From assembly GCF_003606365.2 (NCBI RefSeq), contig NZ_CP031933.2, forward strand, positions 372,001 to 436,000: a stretch of DNA of 64,000 bases. Direction: 5' to 3'. This document shows positions 17,236-25,514 of this stretch, piece by piece (the first letter of the stretch is position 1; each line of letters begins with the position of its first letter). Below the pieces are notes generated by a model. It made no database searches and was not told the origin of the DNA. It saw only the letters and a list, made by a program, of their open reading frames with translations. Position numbers and translations under genes: made by a program. The stretch comes from Companilactobacillus zhachilii (GTDB lineage: Bacteria; Bacillota; Bacilli; Lactobacillales; Lactobacillaceae).

Positions 17236-17421
17236 ATGACAACAAGAAACGTAAAATTCATGAAAGTAGCACTAATGGCGGTAGTGGCCATATTATTAAT
17301 GATGTTATTCGTTTTGCAAAGCCGATACACCATTCCAGCAGTTGCAATTGCCGCAATCGCATTAGCAGTCTACTCAGAAGATAAAATTGCTAAGAAGCAT
17401 ACATTCAAGTTCATCGACTAA
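17236..17421 (+). CDS. small membrane protein (61 aa)
   Basis: GGGGTGG precedes the ATG at 17236; the in-frame ATG at 17227 lies within that site. The product MTTRNVKFMKVALMAVVAIL... has two hydrophobic segments (about residues 10-26 and 32-46) and a basic tail ending KKHTFKFID. Unknown function; a strong terminator follows directly. Confidence 0.55.
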   Translation: MTTRNVKFMKVALMAVVAILLMMLFVLQSRYTIPAVAIAAIALAVYSEDKIAKKHTFKFID

Positions 17422-17440
17422 TTAGCCGATATAAACCAAA

Positions 17441-17479
17441 AAGAGCCCTTCGATATACCAATCGAAAGGTTCTTTTTTT
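17441..17479 (+). terminator. rho-independent terminator
   Basis: AAGAGCCCTTCGAT pairs with ATCGAAAGGTTCTT (one C-A mismatch, one G-T) and is followed by a seven-T run. Its A-rich left side may also end the minus-strand gene at 17489. Confidence 0.85.
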
Positions 17480-17488
17480 CCAAATTTT

Positions 17489-18118
17489 CTACCAAATAAA
17501 TGGAATTAAGGATTTAGTTTTCTTTTTGTAATCAATGAAAGCTTGTCCATAGTGGCTTTCCAAATACTTGTCAGCATTAGGAATATATGAAAAAACAAAC
17601 ATGCATAGGAGAAATAGTGGAATGAGTAGTGACCAAAGATTTCCGGTTACTAAAGCAAAGCCTAAGACCCAGAGAACGTCTCCAAAATAGTTGATGTGCA
17701 CTGCGTATTTGAACAAACCACCGGTATATAATTTTCCTTTGTTGTTTGGATCGTCCTTAAATGGTTTCCGTAATAGTTCTGATAAGGAATTAATCGTTGA
17801 ACCGGCGATGAAAAGAATCCATCCGATCACTGCCAAGTTGACTGAACCCCATTGTGCTAAGAATGGAAATAGCAGGTAATAAAGAGCAAAGGCAGTGCTG
17901 TTGCCAATTGCTTCTTTCCAGCTGATACCGCGAGGTAACCAGATAAACATCATACAGTTCAAACGAGCAAAGGTAATTAGAATGAGTAATATCATGCTTA
18001 TCGTTGTCGATGGTGAAAGGTTAGGAAAAATAAAGCGAAAATCAATTAAAATATAGATTAACTGGGCAACTAAAATAAAAATTTTAGCACTGGTTGTTTT
18101 ACGATGAATTCCGTACAT
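17489..18118 (-). CDS. isoprenylcysteine carboxyl-methyltransferase/NnrU-like membrane protein
   Basis: 209 residues with about five membrane segments. The C-terminal part (HINYFGDVLWVLGFAL ... ESHYGQAFIDYKKKTKSLIPFIW) matches the pattern of the ICMT/PEMT/DUF1295 superfamily, in which the final helices and a Y-x-x-Y/K segment bind SAM or a nucleotide cofactor. True enzymatic activity in bacteria is rarely known. Monocistronic, read toward the small gene. Confidence 0.65.
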   Translation of the reverse strand: MYGIHRKTTSAKIFILVAQLIYILIDFRFIFPNLSPSTTISMILLILITFARLNCMMFIWLPRGISWKEAIGNSTAFALYYLLFPFLAQWGSVNLAVIGWILFIAGSTINSLSELLRKPFKDDPNNKGKLYTGGLFKYAVHINYFGDVLWVLGFALVTGNLWSLLIPLFLLCMFVFSYIPNADKYLESHYGQAFIDYKKKTKSLIPFIW

Positions 18119-18175
18119 AATAGCGACCCCTTTTGAAGTTATAACTTAATTATAGAGCAAAAAATTAAACACACA

Positions 18176-18214
18176 AAAAGCGTTGAATTCAATTTAGAAT
18201 CCAACGCTTTTTTT
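18176..18214 (-). terminator. bidirectional terminator after hxlR
   Basis: AAAAGCGTTG pairs with CAACGCTTTT, with A and T runs on both sides. It touches the stop codon of the minus-strand regulator. Confidence 0.85.
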
Positions 18215-18612
18215 AATCTGCATATGGCAAAGCATCGTTAGCAACATCTTCTTTATTCAAAAGAATAATATTTTCGCCTTTTTGCTTGCGCATTTCAATA
18301 TCATGTTCTCCCCAAACACAGAGATCTTCCAAAATCTTATTCAATGAGTGTCCGTAATCAGTCAATGAATATTCAACTTTAGGTGGAATTTGATTGTAAA
18401 CTTTACGAGCAACAATGCCGTCGTCTTCAAGTTCACGCAATTGTTGAGTTAACATTTTTTGAGTGATGTTAGGGATGGCACGACGTAATTCACCAGTACG
18501 CATTTTTCCGTGTTTTAAGTGGCAGAGAATAATTGGTTTCCACTTGCCACCGATAATTCTCATAGTTGCCTCAACACCAATATTGTAAATTGCCTGTTTC
18601 GTTAATCGTCAT
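18213..18612 (-). pseudogene. HxlR-type regulator with an apparent N-terminal frameshift
   Basis: Winged-helix HxlR protein: IIGGKWKPIILCHL, TGELRRAIPNITQKMLTQQL and PPKVEYSLTDYG are diagnostic. The longest frame with a standard start is 116 residues from 18563, but the conserved YNIGVEAT segment continues upstream with no ATG, GTG or TTG start before a stop. Removing one base from the triplet at 18587-18589 joins it to an ATG at 18612 and gives the family-like N-terminus MTINETGNYNIGVEAT. So the gene is frameshifted, uses an unusual start, or contains a sequencing error. It would normally repress the MFS gene just upstream on the same strand. Confidence 0.6.
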
Positions 18613-18654
18613 CCTCTCAATTCAGTATTTGTATCTTAACATCACAAGGTGGTC

Positions 18655-19861
18655 TTAGCAATTTTCCAAATCTAAATCTTTTGAATCAACGGTTGAACTT
18701 TCCATTTTCATCAAAACTAAAATCAAAACGATACTAGCAACCAACATGATAATTCCGATGAATGGTGTATTTAAGATTTGGTGGTGTGCTACGGCGATTC
18801 CGCCCATTGTTGAAGCAACAGAGATTCCGACGTTAAATGCTGAAATATTCAAAGCTGATGCCAAAGGTACTTCGTTAGGAGTATATTTTTCGGCCAGTTG
18901 AACGATGTAAAGTTGAAGTCCAGGAACGTTCATGAAAGCGAAGAGTCCCATCAATAGAACAGCTAGTAGTCCTAGGAAATGAAGGCCAATTGTTGCTCTA
19001 ATAACTAGTAAAGCCACTCCCAGTCCGATAAACATCCCCATCAAAGCTTTAAGCGGCTTCTTGTTAGCCCAGCGGCCACCAAGGGTGTTTCCGATAGCAA
19101 CGGCAACACCGTAGAAAATCAAAATTACAACAATAGCACTTTCAGACCAGCCCATATTTTTGTTCAAAATAGTTGTTAAATAAGTATAGACAGGGAAAGT
19201 AGCTCCATATCCTAAAGCTGTGATAACTAAAATTAATAGTAATTGTGGTTGTTTGATGATACGCCAGATACCTTTGATACTAGTTGGCTTTGGCAATGGT
19301 AATTCGTTTGGTACCAAAATGGCATTACTAATTAGTCCAACTAGACCAAGTGCGACAAGAAATGCAAATGACATTCTCCAACCAAAAGTTTGACCGATGA
19401 AAGTTCCGATGGGAACACCGGTAATTGTGGCAACAGTCAAACCAGTAAACATAACCGCAATGGCTGAAGCACGTTTGTTAGGTGCAACCACATCAGCGGC
19501 AATCAATGAAGCAATAGTCATGAAAATCCCATGTGATAAAGCAGCAATGACCCGACCTGCCAACAAAATAGCAAAAGTTGGTGCTAAAGTTGCCAAAAGA
19601 TTTCCAATGATGAAACTAATCATGATACCAATCAATAATTTTTACGGTTCCAACGATTAGTCACTAAAGCTAAAACAGGAGCACCAATCATCACGCCCAA
19701 TGCGTAAATTGAAACAGTTAAGCCCCCTCGGAAATAGAAATACCAAAAGTCTTTGTAAGTAATGGCATAATTCCGACACTAATAAATTCGGTAGATCCAA
19801 TGGCAAAAGCACTGATAGCTAATGACAACAGAATCCAATTTGGTGATATTTTCTTGTTCAT
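18655..19861 (-). pseudogene. MFS drug:H+ antiporter gene with two homopolymer frameshifts
   Basis: Start at 19861 (MNKKISPNWILLSLAISAFAIGSTEF), typical of AraJ/PbuE/EmrD-like DHA1 transporters. The frame breaks at the five-C run 19723-19727 (one base short) and again at the five-T run 19639-19643 (one base short). The middle piece LTVSIYALGVMIGAPVLALV lies in a second frame and the last 326 residues in a third. Correcting both runs gives one transporter of about 400 residues with 12 helices. Everything else is well conserved, so either a very recent loss or an assembly error is likely. The HxlR gene follows 43 bases on. Confidence 0.8.
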
Positions 19862-19901
19862 ATTATTTTCGCCCCTTATGTAAAAATTGAGTATGTGTAA
19901 C

Positions 19902-19929
19902 ATTATATGGGGTTAGAACAAATAAACAA
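19902..19929 (-). promoter_or_regulatory. promoter of the MFS/hxlR unit
   Basis: On the minus strand, TTGTTT, 16 bases, then TATAAT. Just upstream, GTACTTTAAAGTGC (19934-19947) is a near-palindrome and AAAGTAC recurs at 19960-19966. Such GTAC-ended repeats are the kind of site HxlR proteins bind, but this is inference. Confidence 0.55.
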
Positions 19930-19998
19930 TTACGTACTTTAAAGTGCAGTAGGGACTAAAAAGTACCTATAAGGATTTTTGGTAATGGGTTGGTTCAC

Positions 19999-20174
19999 TG
20001 CCGCCTCCAGGAACAAGAAATTGGGGTCGCTATGGGGACCGGTTGGAGCCAAGGTCTCCAACCTCGATTTTGAACCTCGCAAAGTGCACGAGTTTCAAAA
20101 GTCGTCCCGTGGTGTAATGGCTAAAGCCATAACGCCACCTTCATAGCGACCCCAATTTCTTGTTCCTTCCGGCT
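19999..20174 (-). repeat. family-1 structured element, copy 4 (subtype A)
   Basis: The outer stem is perfect over 25 bp (GGAACAAGAAATTGGGG region against its complement at the far end). It lies upstream of the minus-strand MFS gene and its promoter, and is the left member of a head-to-head pair with copy 5. Hairpin 1 here pairs G with T where the other strand would give C with A. Confidence 0.9.
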
Positions 20175-20345
20175 AAAACATTTTAAATTTATATGATACT
20201 TTTTTAGATACTTTATTTTTGATATTGGATTTTTAGTTTATTAAAAAATGTTCATTATTCAATATAATCAATAAATCTAGAGTATTTAATCTCTTGAAAG
20301 TATAATTTTATATCCATAATATTTTCCAAACAAAGGACAGACTAT

Positions 20346-20518
20346 AGTCGGAGGACGAACCGAAGAAGTCAGCAGTGGTAGTGGTGTTAGCGATTTATCG
20401 CTTACTCCACTGGACGTATTTTGAACTTCGCAAAGAACGCGAATTTCAAAATCGAGCTTGGAGACCTTGGCTCCGAGCGGTCCTCACAGCGACTTCTTCG
20501 GTTCGTCCGGAGACGGCA
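20346..20518 (+). repeat. family-1 structured element, copy 5 (subtype C)
   Basis: Outer stem GACGAACCGAAGAAGTC with GACTTCTTCGGTTCGTC, 17 bp perfect and unlike any other copy. Inner parts carry the shared GAGACCTTGGCTC hairpin and CGGTCCTCACAG. It ends 27 bases before the -35 box of the Phe-leader promoter. Partner of copy 4 across a 171-base AT-rich spacer. Confidence 0.9.
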
Positions 20519-20544
20519 ATAATTAAATAATTCTAATAAACTTA

Positions 20545-20575
20545 TTGACACATTAATTTTAAAATGTTTTACTAG
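20545..20575 (+). promoter_or_regulatory. promoter of the Phe-leader/ABC importer operon
   Basis: A perfect TTGACA -35 is followed after 17 bases by TTTACT, or after 19 by TACTAG. The leader peptide start lies about 35 bases further. Confidence 0.55.
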
Positions 20576-20608
20576 TCATTGTAAATTGAAAACGAGGAGC
20601 ACTTTATT

Positions 20609-20677
20609 ATGAAAACAAGTAATAATCTTAACTCACATTTAAATAATCAATTTGCCTTTAGCTTTTTCTTTAGATAG
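20609..20677 (+). CDS. phenylalanine-rich leader peptide (22 aa)
   Basis: A GAGGAGC ribosome site is 8 bases before ATG 20609. The peptide MKTSNNLNSHLNNQFAFSFFFR has five Phe in its last eight residues (codons at 20651, 20657, 20663, 20666 and 20669). The stop codon abuts the first arm of an attenuator. This is a classic ribosome-sensed leader: supply of Phe-tRNA controls how fast the ribosome moves. It is too short to be a functional protein otherwise. Confidence 0.85.
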   Translation: MKTSNNLNSHLNNQFAFSFFFR

Positions 20678-20855
20678 CGTTTGTATCCGGTTGTTGGATA
20701 CGAACGCGTACGTGTTCGTATCTATCGATTGGCTAAAGCTTTTAAGCATGTCATTTAAAGCCAGATAGATACAGGGTTGAATCTATCTGGAGAAAATATT
20801 TGGGCCCAATTATTTAACCAGTTAGATTCGTATCCGAATCTAGCTGGTTTTTTTT
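20677..20855 (+). promoter_or_regulatory. multi-segment transcription attenuator
   Basis: Seven segments can pair in alternating sets: 1 (20677-20688) with 2 (20696-20707); 2 with 3 (20714-20722); 3 (20718-20734) with 4 (20759-20772); 4 with 5 (20781-20790); 5 (20779-20790) with 6 (20818-20829); 6 (20816-20830) with 7 (20835-20849), the last being a 15-bp terminator with an eight-T tail. Pairings 1:2, 3:4 and 5:6 exclude the terminator; 2:3, 4:5 and 6:7 allow it. A ribosome paused early on Phe codons would leave arm 1 free, favouring readthrough; one reaching the stop would cover arm 1, favouring termination. The pairing is seen; the direction of control is inferred. Confidence 0.8.
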
Positions 20856-20879
20856 ATACATTTGGGAGGATGAATTTTC

Positions 20880-21848
20880 ATGAAAAAGACATTAATTGGT
20901 TTATTAACAGTAACAATGGTAGCACTTTTATTGGTGGGCTGCTCAAATAATTCAGCAAGTTCTAGCAAGAACTTAAACGTGGGGATTTTACAAATTGTGC
21001 CACATGGTTCACTTGATGCCGCTCGTAAAGGGTTCAAAGAAGAGCTCAACAAAGAGGTTAAACAGCACGATAAATCTATCAAGGTCAATTACAATTACCA
21101 AAATGCACAAGGGGATCAATCAAATCTAAATTCAATGGCACAACAATTGACGCAAAAGAAAAATGATTTGATTTTAGGTATCGCTACACCTTCTGCACAA
21201 GCTTTAGCTAAGAAAACTAAGTCAACACCAATCGTGGTTACGGCGGTTACTAATTTGGAAAGTGCTGGTTTGATTAAAAATGACGAAAAGCCTGGTACTA
21301 ATGTGACAGGGACTAAGGATCTGGGACCAGTTGATAAACAAGTTAAGTTATTAACAAGTTTGACAAAAAATAACAAGCCTATCGGAGTAATGTACAACTC
21401 ATCTGAAGAAAATTCGGTTCTTCAAATTAAGATGGTCAAAAAATACGCTAAGAACCACAATTTAAAATTAAATATTGTCAGTGTTACAAGCACTAATGAT
21501 GTTGCCAGTGCCTTATCCGGTATGGCTGACAAGGTTTCTGGAATTTATCTACCAACTGATAATTTGATGGCAAGTTCAATGAAGACTATCGGTAAAAAAG
21601 CTCGTGAAGCTAAATTGCCCGTCGTTACAGGTTCAATCGAAATGGCCGAAGATGGCGGTACAGCAACTTATGGTATCAATTACAAAGATCTTGGTAAACA
21701 AACAGCTAAGATGGCTTACAAGATTTTGATCGACAAAAAGAAGCCTCAAGATATGCCCGTTGAAACATCACATACATTGAGACTTTACGTTAACAAGGAC
21801 AATGCCAAGGCAGTTGGTATTAATCCTGATCAAATTCAAAAGCCTTAG
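20880..21848 (+). CDS. ABC importer substrate-binding lipoprotein (TrpX-like family)
   Basis: 322 residues. Lipoprotein signal peptide with lipobox LLVGC (Cys about 21). The mature part is the PF04392-type ABC_sub_bind fold: GILQIVPHGSLDAARKGFKEEL, LILGIATPSAQALAK, GVMYNSSEENS, GGTATYGINYKDLGKQTAKMA. Relatives are linked to aromatic amino acid uptake (TrpX in streptococci). The upstream Phe-rich leader argues that the substrate is phenylalanine or a Phe-containing or Phe-derived compound. GGGAGG precedes the start. First gene of a three-gene operon. Confidence 0.88.
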   Translation: MKKTLIGLLTVTMVALLLVGCSNNSASSSKNLNVGILQIVPHGSLDAARKGFKEELNKEVKQHDKSIKVNYNYQNAQGDQSNLNSMAQQLTQKKNDLILGIATPSAQALAKKTKSTPIVVTAVTNLESAGLIKNDEKPGTNVTGTKDLGPVDKQVKLLTSLTKNNKPIGVMYNSSEENSVLQIKMVKKYAKNHNLKLNIVSVTSTNDVASALSGMADKVSGIYLPTDNLMASSMKTIGKKAREAKLPVVTGSIEMAEDGGTATYGINYKDLGKQTAKMAYKILIDKKKPQDMPVETSHTLRLYVNKDNAKAVGINPDQIQKP

Positions 21849-21872
21849 TTAGAAATTTTGGAGGTAATAAAT

Positions 21873-22823
21873 ATGCTTATATCTAGTCTTGGACAAGGAT
21901 TACTGTGGGCGCCTTTAGCAATTGGTGTCTTTATCACATTTAGAATTTTGGATATTCCCGATTTAACAACTGAAGGTAGTTTTCCTTTTGGGGCAGCCGT
22001 CGCAGTTAGCTTAATGTTGAAAGGTCAATCAGCCATTACAGCCGCTTTAGCAGGTTTTGTGGCGGGATGTTTAGCCGGACTTATCACGGGAATTTTAGAT
22101 ACTAAATTACATATCCCATCACTTTTAGCCGGAATTTTAACAATGACTGGTTTGTACTCAATCAACATGCACATCATGGGTAAGTCCAATGTGCCACTTC
22201 TAAACGAAAAAGTTTTAACCGAATATTTACCAGCTAGTTGGAATTTAGACATTCAGACAATTGTCTTAGGATTACTCGTTACAAGTATCGTGGTCGCAAT
22301 TCTTTATCTGATGTTCAAAACTAGGTTAGGTTTGTCATTGATGGCGACTGGTAATAATAAAGATATGTCAGCTGCTAATGGTATCAATACTGACGGCATG
22401 ATTATTTTCGGCTACATGATTTCCAATGGATTCATCGCTTTGTCAGGTGCCTTGATTGCCCAAAGTAATGGTTACGCTGATATCGGCATGGGTATCGGAA
22501 CCATTGTTATCGGCTTGGCGTCAGTCTTAGTTGGGGAAATTTTCCTACGTGGACACAATATTTTAACAAGATTAATTGCCATGGTCGTCGGAGCTGTCGT
22601 TTACCGTTTGCTCTTGACGGTGGCAATGGGATTAGGATTCCCACCAGATGATCTGAAGATTCTTTCAGCCGTTATTTTGGTAATCGTAATCTGTGTACCA
22701 ATTATCCAAAATCGTATCAGAACGAAACGTCAATTGAAGAAATACTTAGAACAAATGGAGGACCAAGACGATGAACGTATTACAAGTGAAACACCTACAA
22801 AAGGTATTCTTTCCCGGGACTGA
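21873..22823 (+). CDS. ABC importer permease (TrpY-like)
   Basis: 316 residues from ATG 21873, which has GGAGG nine bases upstream. About eight to nine membrane helices; FRILDIPDLTTEGSFPFGAA and GLASVLVGEIFLRGHN are typical of BPD_transp_2 permeases (COG4120). The C-terminus is charged (RTKRQLKKYLEQMEDQDDER). Overlaps the ATPase start by 53 bases. Confidence 0.88.
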   Translation: MLISSLGQGLLWAPLAIGVFITFRILDIPDLTTEGSFPFGAAVAVSLMLKGQSAITAALAGFVAGCLAGLITGILDTKLHIPSLLAGILTMTGLYSINMHIMGKSNVPLLNEKVLTEYLPASWNLDIQTIVLGLLVTSIVVAILYLMFKTRLGLSLMATGNNKDMSAANGINTDGMIIFGYMISNGFIALSGALIAQSNGYADIGMGIGTIVIGLASVLVGEIFLRGHNILTRLIAMVVGAVVYRLLLTVAMGLGFPPDDLKILSAVILVIVICVPIIQNRIRTKRQLKKYLEQMEDQDDERITSETPTKGILSRD

Positions 22824-23526
22824 TAATGAACGCCACGTCTTAAAAAATATCAATTTGCAAGTAGATGAGGGCGACTTTATTTCTGTTATCGGAAACAATG
22901 GTGCCGGTAAATCAACTTTGTTAAATACAATCGCTGGAACTTTGCACGCTGATGCTGGAGAAATCGACTTAGCTGCTCACAATGTTTCTAAGAAATCAGT
23001 TGCCTATCGTTCACGCTGGATGTCACGCGTGTTTCAAGATCCTAAAATGGGTACAGCCGGTGATTTGACAGTTATGCAAAATTTGGTGTTAGCCCAGAGC
23101 CATACCAATACCATCAATTTAAAATGGTATCAACGAAAAGGGGATGTCGAAGAGTATCAAGAATTGCTCAAGACCTTGAATATGGGACTAGAGAACTTCA
23201 TGGATACTCAAGTAAAATATTTGTCTGGTGGTCAAAGACAAGCCTTGTCACTTTTGATGGCTACGTTGAGTAAACCAAAGTTGTTGTTGCTAGATGAACA
23301 TACCGCAGCCCTTGATCCAAAAACTAGCCAAGAAGTTATGAGAATAACTAATGAAATGGTTCAAAGAGAACATTTAACAACTATGATGATTACACATAAA
23401 ATGTCTGATGCGTTGAAATATGGTAATCGTTTAGTCATGGTTCAAGATGGTCAAATTAAGTTAGATGTGAAGGGTGCTGAGAAAGATAACCTTGATACAG
23501 CTCAATTGTTGGAAGCATTTGAATAA
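22771..23526 (+). CDS. ABC importer ATPase (TrpZ-like)
   Basis: 251 residues. Walker A GNNGAGKST, signature LSGGQRQALSLL and Walker B LLLLDEHTAALDP, with the H-loop at MMITHK. The His after Walker B Glu and the QALS variant of the signature are usual in COG1101 ATPases. The start lies inside the permease gene with its own GGAGG, so the two are translationally linked. Confidence 0.9.
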   Translation: MNVLQVKHLQKVFFPGTDNERHVLKNINLQVDEGDFISVIGNNGAGKSTLLNTIAGTLHADAGEIDLAAHNVSKKSVAYRSRWMSRVFQDPKMGTAGDLTVMQNLVLAQSHTNTINLKWYQRKGDVEEYQELLKTLNMGLENFMDTQVKYLSGGQRQALSLLMATLSKPKLLLLDEHTAALDPKTSQEVMRITNEMVQREHLTTMMITHKMSDALKYGNRLVMVQDGQIKLDVKGAEKDNLDTAQLLEAFE

Positions 23527-23649
23527 ATAGTTATTGAATTGGTTTTGATGTTTATGAAGTCAATTTGATTTATATCTTTTAAATGTTTTAAATTTCAAAT
23601 TTAGTATTTTTAACTAAAGGAAGAAAGTTTCGCTATTTTTTAATGAATT

Positions 23650-23827
23650 AGCTGGAGGACGGTAGGGATTGAATATCAGCAGTGATAGAGGCGTTAGGGA
23701 TTTATCCCTTACGGCACAGGACGTATTTTGAGATTCGCGAATTGTGCGAAGCTCAAAATCGAGGCTCGAGACCTTGGCTCGAGCCGGTCCCACAGCAGAT
23801 TTCAATCTCTACCGTCCTCCGGCGGCA
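23650..23827 (+). repeat. family-1 structured element, copy 6 (subtype C)
   Basis: Outer stem GGACGGTAGGGATTGAA with TTCAATCTCTACCGTCC, one G-T in 17. Hairpin 1 is poorly paired here (GAGGCGTTAGGGAT against ATCCCTTACGGCAC). It lies after the ABC operon and is followed within 20 bases by a terminator, so it could be a separate small transcript or the operon's 3' end. No gene starts after it. Confidence 0.88.
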
Positions 23828-23845
23828 ATGTTCAAGACAAAATAA

Positions 23846-23886
23846 AAAAAGCCAATCACTGAAGTAGAATTCAGTAATTGGCTTTT
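23846..23886 (+). terminator. bidirectional terminator after family-1 copy 6
   Basis: AAAAGCCAATCACTGAA pairs with TTCAGTAATTGGCTTTT (one mismatch) with A and T runs on both sides. It can end transcripts that cross copy 6. Confidence 0.85.
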
Positions 23887-24125
23887 ATTTGTGTTAATCC
23901 ATTTATCAGGGGGGAAGGATGGATTACGAATTAGTTATGTTTTAATGAGAATCATTATCTATATCTATTTTTAATATGAAGAGAGTTACTTTATAGGGGG
24001 GATAAGCTAAAGGATTTTCTTCTCCTTTAACTTATAAGTACATCATAACCAGTAAATGTGAAGAAATTATGATGCCAATGTTTTAAAAATACGAAGATTG
24101 TTTAAAAATATGTTTTTTTTAAATA
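23887..24125. other. non-coding AT-rich stretch inside the three-element cluster
   Basis: No ORF with an RBS. Two short purine-rich runs with five to six G (near 23910 and 23996) stand out, but I see no clear promoter pair. Together with copies 6, 7 and 8, the 1.1 kb from 23527 to 24645 contains no protein gene. Confidence 0.4.
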
Positions 24126-24308
24126 TGCCACCTCCAGAAACAAGAAAATTGAGTTCACTGTGGGGACCGGCACGAGCCAGAAAACGGTCTCGTACCTCGA
24201 TTTTGAACCTCGCAAAAGCCGCGAGTTTCAAAAGTCGTCCCGTGGTGTAAGAGCTAAAGCTCCAACACCACCTTCACAGTGAACTCAATTTTCTTGTTCC
24301 TTCCGGTT
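24126..24308 (-). repeat. family-1 structured element, copy 7 (subtype A)
   Basis: The outer stem is perfect over 24 bp (AACAAGAAAATTGAG with CTCAATTTTCTTGTT continuing inward). Hairpin 3 has an enlarged loop (CCAGAAAACGGT read on the plus strand), shared only with copy 17. Left member of a head-to-head pair with copy 8; no minus-strand gene follows it. Confidence 0.9.
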
Positions 24309-24386
24309 AGGTTGTTTGATATTTTTGAAACACTTTTAAAATTTTCTACTGTTCTAGATAATAATGTCATAGCTAACAGACATAAT

Positions 24387-24437
24387 AAAAAAGTGATTCT
24401 AGCAATCTAAAAATGGATTACAGGAATCACTTTTATT
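24387..24437 (+). terminator. bidirectional terminator between copies 7 and 8
   Basis: AAAAGTGATTC pairs with GAATCACTTTT and a second inner stem CAATC with GATTA extends it. On the minus strand it would end the phosphatase transcript after crossing copy 8. Confidence 0.8.
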
Positions 24438-24462
24438 AATATCTATTATTAACAAATACATT

Positions 24463-24635
24463 AGCCGGAAGACGGTGGGAAGAAAGTCAGCCGTGACGGC
24501 AGAGTTAGAGCTTTAGCTCTTACTCTGCGGACGTATTTTGAGATTCGCGTGTTTTGCGAAGCTCAAAATCGAGCCTTGAGACCTTGGCTCAAGGCGGTCC
24601 CACAGCAGACTTTCTTCCCACCGTCTGGAGGCGGA
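24463..24635 (+). repeat. family-1 structured element, copy 8 (subtype C)
   Basis: Outer stem AGACGGTGGGAAGAAAGTC with GACTTTCTTCCCACCGTCT, 19 bp perfect. It ends 10 bases from the stop codon of the minus-strand phosphatase gene, so it is convergent with that gene and its complement would form that gene's 3' UTR. Confidence 0.9.
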
Positions 24636-24645
24636 ACTTTAAAAC

Positions 24646-25449
24646 CTATTCAAGATAAATCTTCTTCAAAGACTCAATCTCTGAAGAACTAATCTTCAAT
24701 TCTTTTTTGATATAATTGTTTATATTGCCATACGTTTTGTCGATTGTTTTGAGAGCTGTGGCCAAGTAATTATAATGAACGGTCATTAAATCTCTAACAG
24801 AATTGATAACGTCGGGATCTTTGTAACCTTTGGAATCCAACAATCCTAAGAGGTCGTCGACGAACTCTTTATTAGCTACATTAGTTAACAAGTAATCGGC
24901 TTTGATTGTTTCAAATGGGACACCTAAAGCGGTTAAGAAGAAGACAGCGCCCATACCGGTTCTATCTTTACCGGCACTACAATGGAAAATCAAAACTTCG
25001 TTATCATTCTTATTTAGTAATAATTGCGTAAAGAATTTCCGATAAGCAGCTTTTGAACTATCCTTTGTGATAATATCACGGTAAACATCAATCATATGTG
25101 CATAACCGTCAGTTGGATCACCGTCAATTTCAGGGATGTAGCCGTCACTTTGGACTTCGGAGGCCTTCGTTTCATCTTCTTCAAAAACGGGTGCCCAAAC
25201 GTAACGTACTCCCTCAGGACGTCTGTCTGGCTTTTTGTCAATTTCTTGTTTAGAACGGAAATCGACATCAATTTTCAAACCATAATCTTTCAACATTTGT
25301 AGATCATTGTCAGTCAAGTCAGCTAATCCGGCTGATCTTAAAACCTTATGATACTTAACTGTTCTCCCATCGGTTGTTTGATAGCCGCCAAGTTCACGGA
25401 AATTAACACCTTTTTCAAGGTTTAAAACACGTTCATTATCGTTAGCCAT
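24646..25449 (-). CDS. tyrosine/phosphoinositide phosphatase (Y_phosphatase3 family)
   Basis: 267 residues from the ATG at 25449 (MANDNERVLNLEKGVNFREL), chosen because GAGG is nine bases upstream; an in-frame ATG at 25455 is too close to it. HCSAGKDRTG is the Cys-x5-Arg catalytic loop, with GKDR as in lipid/tyrosine phosphatases of the LipA/Lmo type. NFRELGGYQT and VDFRS are the family's opening motifs. The enzyme is cytosolic with no signal peptide. It is transcribed divergently from the glycerate-kinase-like gene. Confidence 0.88.
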   Translation of the reverse strand: MANDNERVLNLEKGVNFRELGGYQTTDGRTVKYHKVLRSAGLADLTDNDLQMLKDYGLKIDVDFRSKQEIDKKPDRRPEGVRYVWAPVFEEDETKASEVQSDGYIPEIDGDPTDGYAHMIDVYRDIITKDSSKAAYRKFFTQLLLNKNDNEVLIFHCSAGKDRTGMGAVFFLTALGVPFETIKADYLLTNVANKEFVDDLLGLLDSKGYKDPDVINSVRDLMTVHYNYLATALKTIDKTYGNINNYIKKELKISSSEIESLKKIYLE

Positions 25450-25514
25450 TCTCATTTACCTCGGTTATTTTATTCTATTTACTATTATAACAAAAAGGAA
25501 GAGTCATCCTTATT

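Noticed and set aside
20100-20160. tRNA-like look of family-1 elements on the reverse strand (GTCCCGTGGTGTAATGGCTAA)
   Set aside because: It resembles a tRNA D-arm by eye, but the bases form one long hairpin in every copy, and there is no anticodon arm, T-arm with GGTTCGA, or acceptor stem with CCA.
20545-20880. T-box riboswitch before the ABC importer
   Set aside because: No T-box core sequence or specifier stem-loop is visible, while a Phe-rich leader peptide with RBS and alternating hairpins explains the region.
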